This document shows, piece after piece, positions 1 to 9,345 of a stretch of 64,000 nucleotides of DNA; position 1 is the first letter of the stretch, and the number at the start of each line of letters is the position of its first letter. This DNA comes from Neorhizobium sp. SOG26 (lineage in GTDB: Bacteria; Pseudomonadota; Alphaproteobacteria; Rhizobiales; Rhizobiaceae), in assembly GCF_003491345.1 (NCBI RefSeq), contig NZ_CP025512.1:248001-312000 (forward strand), written 5' to 3'. A program made the position numbers and the translations under genes. Under the pieces are notes generated by a model. That model ran no database searches and was not told the origin of the DNA. It was given only the letters and a program-made list of their open reading frames with translations.

Positions 1-401
1 TCAACGGCGCCGTGTTGCGCGTTGATCGCAAGGTCGCGCTGGAATTCCTCAACGACGTCACGTTCCTTCTGGAAAACCATGTTCTTCAGCCGGAAGATGC
101 CACGACGCCGCTGCGTCAGCTCTACTTCATCGCCCAGATGATGCTGATCAACCCGGAAGGCAAGGACCAGTCGAGCGCACTGTTCCGCAAGTCGGTGGCC
201 ATGCTGCTCACCTGCTTCCAGGACGACGAGGTGCTGGCTGAACTGAAGCGTATCGATGGCATGGTCGCCTCGGGTCGCGCCTTCGACGCACTGAAGGCCA
301 TCCGCGCTCTCTACCCGATCGAGGACCGGATCCTGAACAACCAGGAAATCGCACCGGCAACGGTCGAGCTCATCCGCAAGGAGATCGCACCGTGGCGGTA
401 G
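1..401 (+). CDS. flbT: Flagellum biosynthesis regulator FlbT (5' end outside window)
   Basis: Small post-transcriptional regulator that controls flagellin mRNA in alphaproteobacteria. The frame is already open at base 3 and reads [10 protein letters not shown], typical of the FlbT interior, so the gene starts upstream of the window; the GTG at 12 is not the true start. About 132 residues are visible against a usual length near 150, so only some 15-20 N-terminal residues are missing. The C-terminus ends KEIAPWR, as in rhizobial FlbT. The stop overlaps the start of flgD by 10 bases, which implies translational coupling in the flagellar operon. Confidence 0.93.
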   Translation, partial: NGAVLRVDRKVALEFLNDVTFLLENHVLQPEDATTPLRQLYFIAQMMLINPEGKDQSSALFRKSVAMLLTCFQDDEVLAELKRIDGMVASGRAFDALKAIRALYPIEDRILNNQEIAPATVELIRKEIAPWR

Positions 402-859
402 ACGGCATCAACGCCAACAACCCCTACGCTGCCGCCAATGGCGCAGCGGCCAAGACGGACTCGTCGGCGGCAAGCCTGAACTACAACAGCTTCCTGAAAC
501 TCCTCATCGCGCAGATGAAGTATCAGGATCCGACCGATCCCATGGACGCGAGCGAGCAGGTTGCGCAGCTCGCCACCTTCTCTCAGGTCGAGCAGTCCGT
601 GAAGATGAACTCGAACCTGCAGTCGCTGATCCAGGCGAACGCCTTCTCGCAGGCCGCTGACATGGTGGGCAAGACCATCACCAGCGCCGACGACAAGATC
701 ACCGGCGTGGTGAAGCAGGTCGAAGTTTATTCCGATGGTCTGGTGGCTGTCACCGAGAAGGGTGATAAGGTACTCATCCAGCCTGGCATCGTGATTTCGA
801 ATCAGCCTGGACCGAGCACCGGCGGCAACGACCCGGGCAGTGACGAAACTTCGGCATGA
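392..859 (+). CDS. flgD: Flagellar hook assembly scaffold FlgD
   Basis: Capping and scaffold protein needed for polymerisation of hook protein FlgE outside the cell. The 155-residue product carries the FlgD N-terminal signature [19 protein letters not shown] at about residues 32-50, followed by a region rich in Gln/Ser ([13 protein letters not shown]) typical of the export and assembly part. It is shorter than enterobacterial FlgD (about 230 residues) because the C-terminal Ig-like half is reduced, as is usual in rhizobia. The start is a GTG inside the 3' end of flbT. The next gene, fliQ, follows after 32 bases. Confidence 0.92.
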   Translation: MAVDGINANNPYAAANGAAAKTDSSAASLNYNSFLKLLIAQMKYQDPTDPMDASEQVAQLATFSQVEQSVKMNSNLQSLIQANAFSQAADMVGKTITSADDKITGVVKQVEVYSDGLVAVTEKGDKVLIQPGIVISNQPGPSTGGNDPGSDETSA

Positions 860-891
860 CGCCGAGCATCTAGAATGTTGGAGCCGGCGCA

Positions 892-1158
892 ATGAATGAA
901 GCCGATGCCCTTGATATCATGCAGGCCGCCATCTGGACTGTCCTCGTGGCGTCCGGTCCGGCGGTCCTGGTGGCCATGGTGGTTGGTGTCACCATCGCCT
1001 TCCTCCAGGCACTGACACAAATCCAGGAAATGACGCTGACCTTCGTTCCGAAGATCGTTGCGATCATGGTCACGATCGGCATCACGGCGCCGTTCATCGG
1101 CGGGCAGATCAACCTCTTCGCCAACCTTGTCTTTTCTCGCGTCCAGTCAGGCTTCTGA
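892..1158 (+). CDS. fliQ: Flagellar export apparatus protein FliQ
   Basis: Inner-membrane component of the flagellar type III export gate, which forms a helical assembly with FliP and FliR. At 88 residues it has the family's exact size, with two hydrophobic hairpin segments (about residues 15-38 and 50-75). The typical sequence ALTQIQEMTLTFVPKI lies between them. It sits between flgD and flhA in the same direction. The 126-base gap to flhA contains no obvious terminator, so co-transcription is likely. Confidence 0.94.
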   Translation: MNEADALDIMQAAIWTVLVASGPAVLVAMVVGVTIAFLQALTQIQEMTLTFVPKIVAIMVTIGITAPFIGGQINLFANLVFSRVQSGF

Positions 1159-1284
1159 GCGGTTCAGCCACACAGGCTGAAAAGCGCATGCTTGCCCACC
1201 TTCGCGCAAGCTTCATCCTTTAGAGCCGGTGGTGAAATTGGCAGGAAACTCCCTGCCACCTTCTCATGAAGAGACGGAAGCACC

Positions 1285-3372
1285 ATGGCGCAACCACCTG
1301 CATTATCCATCCCGAAGGTGACACCGAACGGCAGAGACATCGGCTTTGCTGCCGGTATCGTCGCCATTCTCTGTATCCTGTTCCTGCCGATCCCGGCGTT
1401 CCTCATCGACGTCGGCCTTGCCTTCTCGATCGCCTTTTCGGTGCTGATCCTGATGGTGGCATTGTGGATCCAGCGGCCACTGGACTTCTCCTCTTTCCCG
1501 ACCATCCTGCTGATCGCGACAATGGTGCGCTTGTCGCTCAACATCGCGACGACTCGTGTGATCCTGTCGCATGGCCACGAAGGCCACGACGCCGCCGGCG
1601 GCGTGATCGCCGGCTTCTCCGGTCTCGTCATGTCGGGCGATTTCGTGATCGGTGTGATCGTCTTCATGATCCTGATCACCGTCAACTTCATCGTCATCAC
1701 CAAGGGTGCCACCCGTATCGCCGAAGTCGGCGCCCGCTTCACCCTCGATGCCATCCCCGGTAAGCAGATGTCGATCGACGCCGACCTTTCGGCCGGCATC
1801 ATCGATGAGAAGGAGGCGCAGCGTCGTCGCTCCGAGCTCGAGGAAGAAAGCTCCTTCTTCGGGGCCATGGACGGTGCATCCAAGTTCGTCCGTGGCGATG
1901 CAATCGCCGGCCTGATCATCACCGCGATCAACGTCTTCGGCGGCATCATTATCGGTTACTTCCGCCACGGCCTGCCGATTGGCGAGGCGGCCGACGTTTT
2001 TGTCAAGCTGTCGGTTGGCGACGGTATTGTTTCGCAGATCCCGGCCCTGATCGTTTCGCTGGCAGCCGGCCTTCTCGTGACCCGCGGCGGCACTTCCGGT
2101 TCGACCGACAAGGCGGTTATCGACCAGCTCGGCGGTTACCCGCGCGCCCTTTCGATGGCCGGTGGCCTGATGGGCCTGCTTGCAGTTATTCCGGGTCTGC
2201 CCTTTCTGCCGTTCGTGACGTTGGGCGGCCTGTTGGGCTTTGGCGCCTGGCTTGTTCCGCGTCGTATTGAAGCTGAAAACAAGCTGCGTCGCGAAGACGA
2301 GGAAAAAAAGGTCGTCCAGACCAAGGAAGCAGAAAAGGATTCAGTCAAGTCTGCCCTCAAGACCGCCGAGATCGAACTGGCGCTTGGCAAGCAGGTCTCG
2401 ACCCGACTGCTTGGACAGCACCAGGAACTGGCCTTCCGCGTAGGCAAGATGCGCAAGAAGTTCGCGACGCAATACGGTTTCGTGGTGCCCGAGATCAAGG
2501 TCTCGGACGACATCGCAATCGCCGAGAAGTCCTACCAGATCCGCATCCACGGCACGACGATCGCCTCGAACACGCTGCGCGTCGGCGACGTTCTGGTCGT
2601 CACCGGTTCGGGCCGCAAGCCGAGCATCCCGGGCGACGAGATCCGGGAACCCGCATTCGGCATGCCGGCGGTCTCGATCCTCGAAACCTTCGCCGAAGAT
2701 TTGAAGCGCGAAGGCTTCCATCCGATCGACAACGTTTCAGTCGTGCTGACGCATATGTCGGAAGTCATCCGCAACAACCTGCCGCAGCTTCTGTCTTACA
2801 AGGACGTCAAGATCCTGATCGATCGTCTCGATCCGGAATACAAGAAGCTCGCCGACGAGATCTGCTCTTCGCATATGTCGTATTCCGGCCTGCAGGCGGT
2901 GCTGAAGCTGCTGCTTGCCGAACGCGTCTCGATCCGCAACCTGCACCTCATCCTCGAAGCGGTGGCCGAGCTTGCACCACATGTCCGCAAGACCGAGCAG
3001 ATCGTCGAGCACGTTCGCGTTCGCATGTCGCAGCAACTCTGCGGCGACCTGGCCGACAACGGCGTCCTGCGCGTGCTGCGCCTCGGCAACAAGTGGGACA
3101 TGCTGTTCCACCAGGCGCTGAAGCGCGACAACAAGGGCGAAGTGATCGAGTTCGACATCGATCCGCGCACGCTCGAAGAGTTCAGCGAGCAGGCGACCAA
3201 GGTGATCCGCGAGTTCATGGACCGGGGCCTGCCCTTCGTGCTCGTCACCTCGCCGGAAACGCGCTCTTACGTCCGCATGATCATCGAGCGACTGTTCGCC
3301 ACGTTGCCCGTGCTCTCGCATGTCGAACTCGCGAAGGGTCTCGACATCAAGATCCTCGGCTCAATCTCGTAA
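1285..3372 (+). CDS. flhA: Flagellar export gate protein FlhA
   Basis: Largest subunit of the flagellar type III export gate; it uses the proton motive force and docks chaperone-substrate complexes. The protein is 695 residues, the normal length. The N-terminal ~330 residues hold about eight transmembrane helices. The FHIPEP family signature is present in the stretch around residues 170-215 ([12 protein letters not shown], then [17 protein letters not shown]). A charged linker rich in Glu/Lys (about 335-365) leads to the soluble C-terminal domain, which ends [12 protein letters not shown]. The ATG is preceded by a purine-rich GAGACGGAAG. Confidence 0.97.
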   Translation: MAQPPALSIPKVTPNGRDIGFAAGIVAILCILFLPIPAFLIDVGLAFSIAFSVLILMVALWIQRPLDFSSFPTILLIATMVRLSLNIATTRVILSHGHEGHDAAGGVIAGFSGLVMSGDFVIGVIVFMILITVNFIVITKGATRIAEVGARFTLDAIPGKQMSIDADLSAGIIDEKEAQRRRSELEEESSFFGAMDGASKFVRGDAIAGLIITAINVFGGIIIGYFRHGLPIGEAADVFVKLSVGDGIVSQIPALIVSLAAGLLVTRGGTSGSTDKAVIDQLGGYPRALSMAGGLMGLLAVIPGLPFLPFVTLGGLLGFGAWLVPRRIEAENKLRREDEEKKVVQTKEAEKDSVKSALKTAEIELALGKQVSTRLLGQHQELAFRVGKMRKKFATQYGFVVPEIKVSDDIAIAEKSYQIRIHGTTIASNTLRVGDVLVVTGSGRKPSIPGDEIREPAFGMPAVSILETFAEDLKREGFHPIDNVSVVLTHMSEVIRNNLPQLLSYKDVKILIDRLDPEYKKLADEICSSHMSYSGLQAVLKLLLAERVSIRNLHLILEAVAELAPHVRKTEQIVEHVRVRMSQQLCGDLADNGVLRVLRLGNKWDMLFHQALKRDNKGEVIEFDIDPRTLEEFSEQATKVIREFMDRGLPFVLVTSPETRSYVRMIIERLFATLPVLSHVELAKGLDIKILGSIS

Positions 3373-3445
3373 GGGGATACGCCGGAGCGGTGATTGGTAT
3401 TCCGTTCCGGCGTGTTCTACATTGTCCGCGAAGGACGATTCTCTC

Positions 3446-4198
3446 ATGATCACGGATCCGCAAGGGACCATACTTGCCCTGTTTCTCTGCTTCTGCCGGA
3501 TTGGCGGATGCGTGATGACCCTTCCGGGTTTCGGAAGCTCCCGGATTCCGCAGCAGATCAAGCTGTTGACCGCGATCGCACTCTCGATGGCGGTCCTGCC
3601 TGTTCTTTGGGACATGATCTACCCAAAGGCGTCCGCACCCGGCGCTACCTTCATCGGCCTGATCTTCACTGAAGCGCTGGTTGGCATGGTCTACGGCCTG
3701 ATCGCCAGGCTTTATACGCTCGGGTTGCAGTATGCGGGCACGATCACTGCAATGTCGATCGGTTTCACCGCTCCGGGTGGTGCGGACGTTATCGAAGACA
3801 CGCAGGAAAACGCACTCACCAACATCCTGACCTTGAGCGGCCTGCTGCTGCTGTTCATGATGGATTTCCATCACCTGGTGTTCCGCGCGCTGGTCGATTC
3901 CTACAACGCGACGCCCGTCGGCGCGATTGTCGATCCGCAGAAGATGCTGATCACCCTGACCGACACCCTGCGCGCATCAACGATGATCATGTTGCGGCTT
4001 GCGAGCCCGTTCCTGATTCTTGGCCTGATGTTCAACGTCGGCATCGGCCTCATCAACAAGCTCGCGCCACAGATCCCGATCTTCTTCATTTCGGCGCCCT
4101 TCCTCATCATGGGCGGGCTGTTCATGATGTATCTTTCGATCGCAGCGCTCATCCGCCAATATGCCGGCGGGTTCGCGCCGATCTTCACGTCCTTCTGA
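3446..4198 (+). CDS. fliR: Flagellar export apparatus protein FliR
   Basis: Inner-membrane subunit of the flagellar export gate together with FliP and FliQ. I place the start at the ATG at 3446 (MITDPQGTILALFLCFCRIGG), which gives 250 residues, the family norm. The frame stays open upstream to 3320, but that part overlaps the end of flhA and has no FliR similarity. Five or six hydrophobic segments are visible, with the family feature MSIGFTAPGGADV between them. The gene follows flhA by 73 bases and leads directly into the next coiled-coil gene. Confidence 0.94.
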   Translation: MITDPQGTILALFLCFCRIGGCVMTLPGFGSSRIPQQIKLLTAIALSMAVLPVLWDMIYPKASAPGATFIGLIFTEALVGMVYGLIARLYTLGLQYAGTITAMSIGFTAPGGADVIEDTQENALTNILTLSGLLLLFMMDFHHLVFRALVDSYNATPVGAIVDPQKMLITLTDTLRASTMIMLRLASPFLILGLMFNVGIGLINKLAPQIPIFFISAPFLIMGGLFMMYLSIAALIRQYAGGFAPIFTSF

Positions 4199-4208
4199 GA
4201 GCAGGAAC

Positions 4209-4619
4209 ATGGCCTCTCCCGTCAAGCGATCAGAAAAGCTCAAGCGCCTCGTGGCGGTCCAGCGGCACCTGGAAAAGATGGCCGAACACGAGCTTGCCGC
4301 GACCACGCGCCATCGCGCCGAGGTCAACCAGTCCATGGAAGAGGTCATCGAGGCAATCGGCTCGGTGAACCCGATTCATCGCCAGTTCGCCTACCAATAT
4401 TCCGAGCGATTCAGCCGCCTGACAGTCAAGGAAAAGCAGCTCGCGGGCGTCCAGCAGATCCAGGAAATGAAGGTGATGCGCGAGCGCACCAAGGGTGACC
4501 GCCTGCAGGACAACATGAAGGAAGCGCGCGAACATGAAGACCGCGAGGCTGCCGATAACGCGATCTATGAACTGATTGACATGACGATGAGCCTCCAGGC
4601 CATCGAACCCAAGGACTAA
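4209..4619 (+). CDS. FliJ-like coiled-coil flagellar protein
   Basis: Charged, almost entirely helical protein of 136 residues (Lys/Glu/Arg/Gln-rich, heptad-like spacing over residues 5-115, for example LVAVQRHLEKMAEHELAATT). It starts ten bases after the fliR stop with AGCAGGAAC as ribosome binding site. Size, composition and place inside the flagellar export operon fit FliJ, the stalk protein of the FliI ATPase, but the sequence is divergent and I cannot confirm the family. A general chaperone for export would look similar. The frame remains open upstream to 4161, inside fliR, which is not a likely start. Confidence 0.7.
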   Translation: MASPVKRSEKLKRLVAVQRHLEKMAEHELAATTRHRAEVNQSMEEVIEAIGSVNPIHRQFAYQYSERFSRLTVKEKQLAGVQQIQEMKVMRERTKGDRLQDNMKEAREHEDREAADNAIYELIDMTMSLQAIEPKD

Positions 4620-4818
4620 TTGCGGCAACCTATGCGATAATTAGCGCTGCCCTTTACACTGATCAGCCTCCTGCAAGCTTCAATTGTCATAGTTGAGATC
4701 TAGTACTGATCACGCGCCGCTCTTCGACGTGGCGCTGGTGGATCAGATGCTGATTCAACTCTTGCTGCGCGCCGGCACATCCCAGGGGATGCGCCAGGTG
4801 CTGATGAAAGGACGTGAC

Positions 4819-5370
4819 GTGGCGATTTCACCTCCAAGCGATCTGGTTCTGGACGTTGTCCGTGCCGCCGATCCCAATGCCGTGCAGGAAGCACAGGCAA
4901 AGCTGAAGGCGAACAAGGCTGCATTTGCGGCTTCCAGTCTCGCTGAAACCGGCAAGGGATTCGGCGCGGCGATGAACATCATCGACCAGTCGGCGACGCG
5001 CGCCGGGCTTGGAAATGCCGAAGCGCCGAAGAAGCTGGCGGAAATGCCGGATGAATACCGCAAGTTCGAGGCCACGATCTTGCAGAACTTCATCAACACC
5101 ATGCTGCCGAAGGAAACCGAAGAAGTCTACGGCAAGGGCTCTGCCGGTGAATTTTGGAAGAGCATGATGGCCGAAAAGATTGCCGAGGAGATGTCGCAAC
5201 GCGGCGGCGTCGGCATTGCGGAACAGATGTATGCGCAGGCCCTGAACCGGGCGGCGAACAAGAGCGAACTGAACGCGACCACAAATGAGACAGACCGCAG
5301 CCGCGCCATGAGCATGGTGACCGATTTCGAACGTCAGGTTCTGGGCGTCGGCAAAAAGGATGAGGCCTGA
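4819..5370 (+). CDS. flgJ: Rod-binding protein FlgJ (no muramidase domain)
   Basis: Rod assembly factor of the flagellum. The product of 183 residues contains the FlgJ N-terminal rod-binding pattern: a stretch near residues 75-130 with KFEATILQNFINTMLPK, GKGSAGEFWKSMMAEKIAEEM and GGVGIAEQMY, comparable to FE..L...ML......Y..... in other FlgJ proteins. The glycosidase domain of enterobacterial FlgJ is absent, as is normal in alphaproteobacteria. I chose the GTG at 4819, preceded by AAAGGA; the same frame is open back to a TTG at 4693, but that upstream 42-residue stretch has no ribosome site and does not look conserved. The next gene starts three bases after the stop. Confidence 0.85.
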   Translation: MAISPPSDLVLDVVRAADPNAVQEAQAKLKANKAAFAASSLAETGKGFGAAMNIIDQSATRAGLGNAEAPKKLAEMPDEYRKFEATILQNFINTMLPKETEEVYGKGSAGEFWKSMMAEKIAEEMSQRGGVGIAEQMYAQALNRAANKSELNATTNETDRSRAMSMVTDFERQVLGVGKKDEA

Positions 5371-5372
5371 TA

Positions 5373-5762
5373 ATGATTCAGACTGGGACAGAGAACATGG
5401 AAGTCGTATCGAACGATTATCGAATCAAGACCGTCCTCGGACGCCTGGAAATGATAATCGATAATGAAAATGAACGGATTGGCCGCGACCCGGAATTCGA
5501 CCTGAAGGTCTCGAATGCCCACAAGAGCCGCTGCCTCTACGAACTCACCATGTTGTTCCGCGGCACCGATCCGAAGGATCTGGCTGTAGGTTATATCGAC
5601 CAGATGCATGGCCTGAAGGAAAAGCTCGCGGTTAACGCACGCCGAGTCGAGGCTCACCTTCATGCCGTTCGCACCGTCGCTGACCTCTTGAAGAATGCAG
5701 CACGTGACGCCGACGGTGACGGCACCTACACGCAAGAACAGTTCACTTACGGCGAAGTCTGA
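5373..5762 (+). CDS. FlgN-like flagellar chaperone candidate
   Basis: Soluble helical protein of 129 residues lying between flgJ and a membrane-anchored flagellar-operon protein. FlgN-type chaperones escort hook-associated proteins FlgK and FlgL to the export gate, and are small, helical and poorly conserved. This protein fits by size, helical content (for example VLGRLEMIIDNENERI and HGLKEKLAVNARRVEAHLHAV) and location only. A second possible start is the ATG at 5397 (MEVVSNDYRIK), which removes eight residues and has GGGACAGAGA upstream. The stop codon shares one base with the next start (TGATG). Confidence 0.6.
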   Translation: MIQTGTENMEVVSNDYRIKTVLGRLEMIIDNENERIGRDPEFDLKVSNAHKSRCLYELTMLFRGTDPKDLAVGYIDQMHGLKEKLAVNARRVEAHLHAVRTVADLLKNAARDADGDGTYTQEQFTYGEV

Positions 5763-6304
5763 TGATCAAGATCCTTTTGACAGGTCTCTGGGTCTGCGTT
5801 GTCACGCTCGGCGCGGTTTATGGCGCAGTGCAGATGAACAAGCCGGCGCCCCCGGTGGACGAAGAGGCCAAGAAAAAGGAAATGCAGGAACTGGTGCGCG
5901 GTGAGTCCATCACCGTGCCGGTGCTGTCCGATGGCGTGATCACGGGCTACTTCCTGAGCCGGATCTCGTTCATGATGGACAAGGAGAAGATCAAGGGCGT
6001 CAAGCTGCCGATGACGGAGCTGACGACCGACGAGCTTTTCACGCACCTGATCGGCAACAAGATGGTCGATCTGAGCAAGCCGGGCAGCTTCGAGCTCGAC
6101 AAGTTCCGCTCGAACATCAAGGACAGCATCAACAAGAGGCTCGGCGACGGCTTGGTCGCCGAGGTACTGGTCGAACAGCTGGACTACCTCTCCAAGGAAG
6201 ACATTCGCAACAATTCATCGCGGGGCAACAAGAACGCCAATCCTGGCCAGAAGATCGTCGAGGGCGTGAAGATCGAGGAACCGGCAAAAACCGCCGGCCA
6301 CTGA
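5762..6304 (+). CDS. Membrane-anchored protein of the flagellar operon, function unknown
   Basis: Protein of 180 residues with one N-terminal transmembrane segment (about residues 4-24, ILLTGLWVCVVTLGAVYGAV) and a periplasmic domain. Topology and place are reminiscent of FliL (stator-associated, single membrane pass), and the domain reads EELVRGESITVPVLSDG-like strands followed by helices, but I cannot demonstrate FliL family membership. The C-terminus is Asn/Lys-rich. It overlaps the previous gene by one base and is the last gene before a terminator at 6325-6355, so it closes the operon. Confidence 0.7.
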   Translation: MIKILLTGLWVCVVTLGAVYGAVQMNKPAPPVDEEAKKKEMQELVRGESITVPVLSDGVITGYFLSRISFMMDKEKIKGVKLPMTELTTDELFTHLIGNKMVDLSKPGSFELDKFRSNIKDSINKRLGDGLVAEVLVEQLDYLSKEDIRNNSSRGNKNANPGQKIVEGVKIEEPAKTAGH

Positions 6305-6324
6305 TCGTCATTCTGGAAACTACG

Positions 6325-6355
6325 AGAGCCGGTCCTTGTGGCCGGCTTTTCTCGT
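6325..6355 (+). terminator. Rho-independent terminator of the flagellar operon
   Basis: Arms AGCCGG (6327-6332) and CCGGCT (6342-6347) pair around a 9-base loop, extended by G-T and A-T pairs, and are followed by a T-rich run TTTTCTCGTTTT. It lies 20 bases after the last flagellar gene. Confidence 0.75.
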
Positions 6356-6453
6356 TTTATGGGGGGCTGCGCATGGTCTTCCGCCGTCGCATTAACGATT
6401 TCTTTGCCATGAAAATTTAGGCTGTGTTCATATGCTGCCCGCCGGTAGCAGGA

Positions 6454-8208
6454 ATGAGCGTGGTCGCCGTTATGCAGCATTGGCTAGAACCGGATCAGGG
6501 CCGTGACGAAGAGGCCCATGAGCACAAGGCAGCATTGCGTCCGTCGCGATCGCTGCGGCGTGTGCCGCTGAAAATCGGGCTCTGGGCAGCGGTCGGTCTT
6601 GCCTCGGGCGCCGGGCTGTTTGCCATGACGCCGGGGGAATACAGCGCCGAAACACTCTTGAAGGTGGAGGGCGCGGGCGAAATCACCGTTGCCAACGCCT
6701 CTTCCATGCTGCGCTCGAAGGCAAACCTCGACAATCTCGTTCGCGCGCTCAACCTCAATGGCGAGACGGCGCGGCCAAGCGCTGTTCGGATCGTCTCCGA
6801 TATCGTCACCGGTCGCGAAAACACTGTGGCCAAAGCCGAAAGCGCTCTGCGCGAGACGCTGGGGAAGGCGATCGACTTCCGTTATGACGAAGCGGCAAGC
6901 CATGCACGAATTTCAGCCACCGCGGCCGATCCCGCCGAAGCAGCCCGCATTGCCAATCTGGTGGGCCAGACCTTCCGCAACGAGTTGATCCGGGCGCAGT
7001 CCGAGGCGTCGCAGCCGATCGTTGAGAAGCTGCGGCAGACGCTGGAGCGTGCGGAAGCTGCACTGTCAGGTTATGTCGAGAAGGTCGGCCAGCAGAAGGT
7101 CGGAGAGTTGCGGCGCCGCGGACGCGAAAGCAGCCAGCGTGGAGCCGAGATTGCTGCGGCCGAAGCACGCGCGGCTGAGCTGAAGGCGAAGATTGCCCAG
7201 GCTTCGGCGCTGAAGCTCGCTGACGTGCTGGCCAAACCGCTTCCCGATGCGCTGGAATACACCGGACTTGATTATCAGCGGCAGCATTACGTCGAGGCAA
7301 GGCTGCTGGTCGACCAGCTTTCGGGCAGTCTTGGCCCTCGCCATCCAAAGCTTCTCGCGGCTCAGACCGCACTGGATGAAGTCCGCAGCGGCATCCAGGA
7401 TGCGCTGAAGCGGCTGGTCTCCTCTCTTCGGCAGCAGGAGGCGGAAAACAACAAGCTTCTCGCCGACCTCAAGGCGAAGCAGAAGACAGACCCGCAGGAC
7501 AAGACTGCAGCCGATGCGGCCGCCCGTCTCCAGGTCCTGGAAACGGCGGTGCGTGAGGCGCGCGAAAACTATCTTGAGGCGCAGCAGCGCGCCGAAACGC
7601 AGCCGACAGGTCCGCTCGCTGAGACGGAAGTGATCATTCCTGCCACGGCAGCGGCGGCGACGCGGCTCGGCTGGACACTGGAGCAGATGGCCGGAGGCGG
7701 TGCGCTTGCGGGCGTTGGTCTCGGCGCGTTCTTCAGCATGTTCGGCAGACGGAAGCATGAGGACGAGGTCGAGGCGGAGACTTCGCACGCCGTTGAACAG
7801 GAGCACGAGGCTCTAGCGTATCCGGAGCCAGACGAAGCCGCCGACTACGCCGTGGAACCTGCGTTCTACGACGACTACGTCCAAGAGCCGCAAGACGATT
7901 TCGACGACGACGAGGATTACCAGCATTCTGCCGCGTATCGCGCTTATCCGGCCGCGGCCAACGATGTGCTTCTGGGCGACCAGATCCGTGACCTGTTGAT
8001 GGCAAACCGTCGCCCTGCGACCGAAGCGCTCCCGCCGCTAGTCGCTGCCGTCAGTTCAGGCCTGCACACGGCACCGACCTATGCTCCGCGCATGTCAGAC
8101 GAAGAGCGTCAGAAGGCGGAAGAGCTTCGCAGGCTGCGCCAGCACATGGCGGATCTGCGCGAGCGTGTCGAACTGCATTCCGCTAGCCGTATGGCTGGCC
8201 GCAGGTAA
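6454..8208 (+). CDS. Wzz/GumC-like polysaccharide co-polymerase family protein
   Basis: Inner-membrane protein of about 584 residues with the architecture of polysaccharide chain-length regulators: first membrane segment at about residues 42-60 (IGLWAAVGLASGAGLFAM), a large periplasmic region with long coiled coils (LRQTLERAEAALSGYVEK; later LVSSLRQQEAENNKLLADL), the Wzz-typical LGPRHPKLLAAQTALDEV, and a second membrane segment at about 405-428. After that comes an unusual cytoplasmic tail of about 155 residues rich in Asp/Glu (residues about 435-505). No tyrosine-kinase Walker motifs are present. The start is uncertain: ATG 6454 has AGGA directly adjacent; GTG 6424 and ATG 6472 are also in frame. 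It has no polysaccharide genes around it. Confidence 0.75.
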   Translation: MSVVAVMQHWLEPDQGRDEEAHEHKAALRPSRSLRRVPLKIGLWAAVGLASGAGLFAMTPGEYSAETLLKVEGAGEITVANASSMLRSKANLDNLVRALNLNGETARPSAVRIVSDIVTGRENTVAKAESALRETLGKAIDFRYDEAASHARISATAADPAEAARIANLVGQTFRNELIRAQSEASQPIVEKLRQTLERAEAALSGYVEKVGQQKVGELRRRGRESSQRGAEIAAAEARAAELKAKIAQASALKLADVLAKPLPDALEYTGLDYQRQHYVEARLLVDQLSGSLGPRHPKLLAAQTALDEVRSGIQDALKRLVSSLRQQEAENNKLLADLKAKQKTDPQDKTAADAAARLQVLETAVREARENYLEAQQRAETQPTGPLAETEVIIPATAAAATRLGWTLEQMAGGGALAGVGLGAFFSMFGRRKHEDEVEAETSHAVEQEHEALAYPEPDEAADYAVEPAFYDDYVQEPQDDFDDDEDYQHSAAYRAYPAAANDVLLGDQIRDLLMANRRPATEALPPLVAAVSSGLHTAPTYAPRMSDEERQKAEELRRLRQHMADLRERVELHSASRMAGRR

Positions 8209-8312
8209 TCCGCGTCCCGAATCTGCTTGCTTTTGGTGCCTGCGGGTCGCATAGCCGTAGGCGCTAGCTCAGCATGTTCGTGTATACATGGACAGTCAGT
8301 TTGGAGGAAAGC

Positions 8313-9212
8313 GTGGCTTTGGTTATCGATGGAAAACAGGCGGCAGCCTCTGTTGTTGCAGCCGTGACGGAAGCGGCAGGCAAGCTCGAAGCCGAGGCCG
8401 GCATCAAGCCGGGCCTGGCGGTCGTCATTGTCGGAAACGATCCGGCAAGCCACGCCTATGTCAATTCCAAGAGCAAGATGGCCAAGCAGTGCGGCTTCAA
8501 CTCGATCCAGCACAGCCTGCCGGAAGAAACCACCCAGGAAGAGCTCGAGAAGCTTGTGGCCGAACTAAACGCCGATCCGGCGATCCACGGAATCCTCGTG
8601 CAGTTGCCGCTGCCGAAGCATCTGAATGCCGAGCCGGTCATTCTTTCGATCTCGCCGGAAAAGGATGTCGACGGGCTGCACGTCGTCAACGCCGGCAAGA
8701 TCGCCACCGGTGACCTGTCCACGGGCCTCATCTCCTGCACGCCAGCCGGCGCCATGCTGCTCGTCAAGCAAATCCATGGCGACGACCTGTCTGGCCTCAA
8801 TGCGGTGGTGATCGGGCGCTCCAACCTGTTCGGCAAGCCGATGGGGCTTCTGCTGCTCGCCGCCAATGCCACCGTCACCATGGCGCATTCGCGCACCAAG
8901 GACCTCGCTGCCGTCTGCCGCAACGCCGATATCCTGGTGGCTGCGGTTGGCCGTGCGCAGATGGTCAAGCGTGACTGGGTCAAGCCTGGCGCCACCGTCA
9001 TCGATGTTGGCATCAATCGCGTCGATGCGCCGGAGAAGGATGAGGGCAAGACCCGCCTCGTGGGCGATGTGGCTTACGCCGAGGCCGCAGAAGTCGCTGG
9101 CGCAATCACGCCCGTTCCCGGCGGCGTGGGCCCGATGACGATTGCCATGCTGATGGCCAACACGGTGATCGCCGCCCATCGCGCGGCGGGAAAGACCCCG
9201 CCGAAGTTCTGA
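8313..9212 (+). CDS. folD: Bifunctional methylenetetrahydrofolate dehydrogenase/cyclohydrolase FolD
   Basis: Interconverts 5,10-methylene- and 10-formyl-tetrahydrofolate using NADP, supplying one-carbon units for purines and formyl-methionine. The 299-residue protein has the catalytic Lys region SYVNSK-like [14 protein letters not shown] (about residues 50-63), the NADP-binding [18 protein letters not shown] (about 165-182) and the C-terminal signature [14 protein letters not shown]. The start is the GTG at 8313 with GGAGGAAA seven bases upstream; the frame is open 13 codons further but without a ribosome site. It stands alone between the Wzz-like gene and the agl operon. Confidence 0.96.
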   Translation: MALVIDGKQAAASVVAAVTEAAGKLEAEAGIKPGLAVVIVGNDPASHAYVNSKSKMAKQCGFNSIQHSLPEETTQEELEKLVAELNADPAIHGILVQLPLPKHLNAEPVILSISPEKDVDGLHVVNAGKIATGDLSTGLISCTPAGAMLLVKQIHGDDLSGLNAVVIGRSNLFGKPMGLLLLAANATVTMAHSRTKDLAAVCRNADILVAAVGRAQMVKRDWVKPGATVIDVGINRVDAPEKDEGKTRLVGDVAYAEAAEVAGAITPVPGGVGPMTIAMLMANTVIAAHRAAGKTPPKF

Positions 9213-9261
9213 CATCCGACTGCGGGAAACTGCGAATTGTTCCCGTGTGTCGGTGCAACCC

Positions 9262-9288
9262 TTGACTCCTTCAAGAGCGCGTTAAATT
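9262..9288 (+). promoter_or_regulatory. Candidate sigma-70 promoter of the agl operon
   Basis: TTGACT at 9262-9267 is a good -35 element; the A/T-rich TTAAATTT around 9282-9289 is a weak -10 at 15-17 bases spacing. It lies about 60-80 bases before the aglE start. Confidence 0.35.
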
Positions 9289-9305
9289 TCCTCCCATGCT
9301 TGAAC

Positions 9306-9329
9306 ATCCGGCAGCGTACAACGCCGGAT
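9306..9329 (+). promoter_or_regulatory. Inverted repeat in the aglE leader (operator or mRNA hairpin)
   Basis: Perfect 7-base arms ATCCGGC (9306-9312) and GCCGGAT (9323-9329) with a 10-base spacer, immediately before the GGGAGGA ribosome site and the aglE ATG. It could be a repressor site downstream of the transcription start or a hairpin that influences initiation of translation. Confidence 0.5.
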
Positions 9330-9345
9330 AATGGGAGGACGTTTG

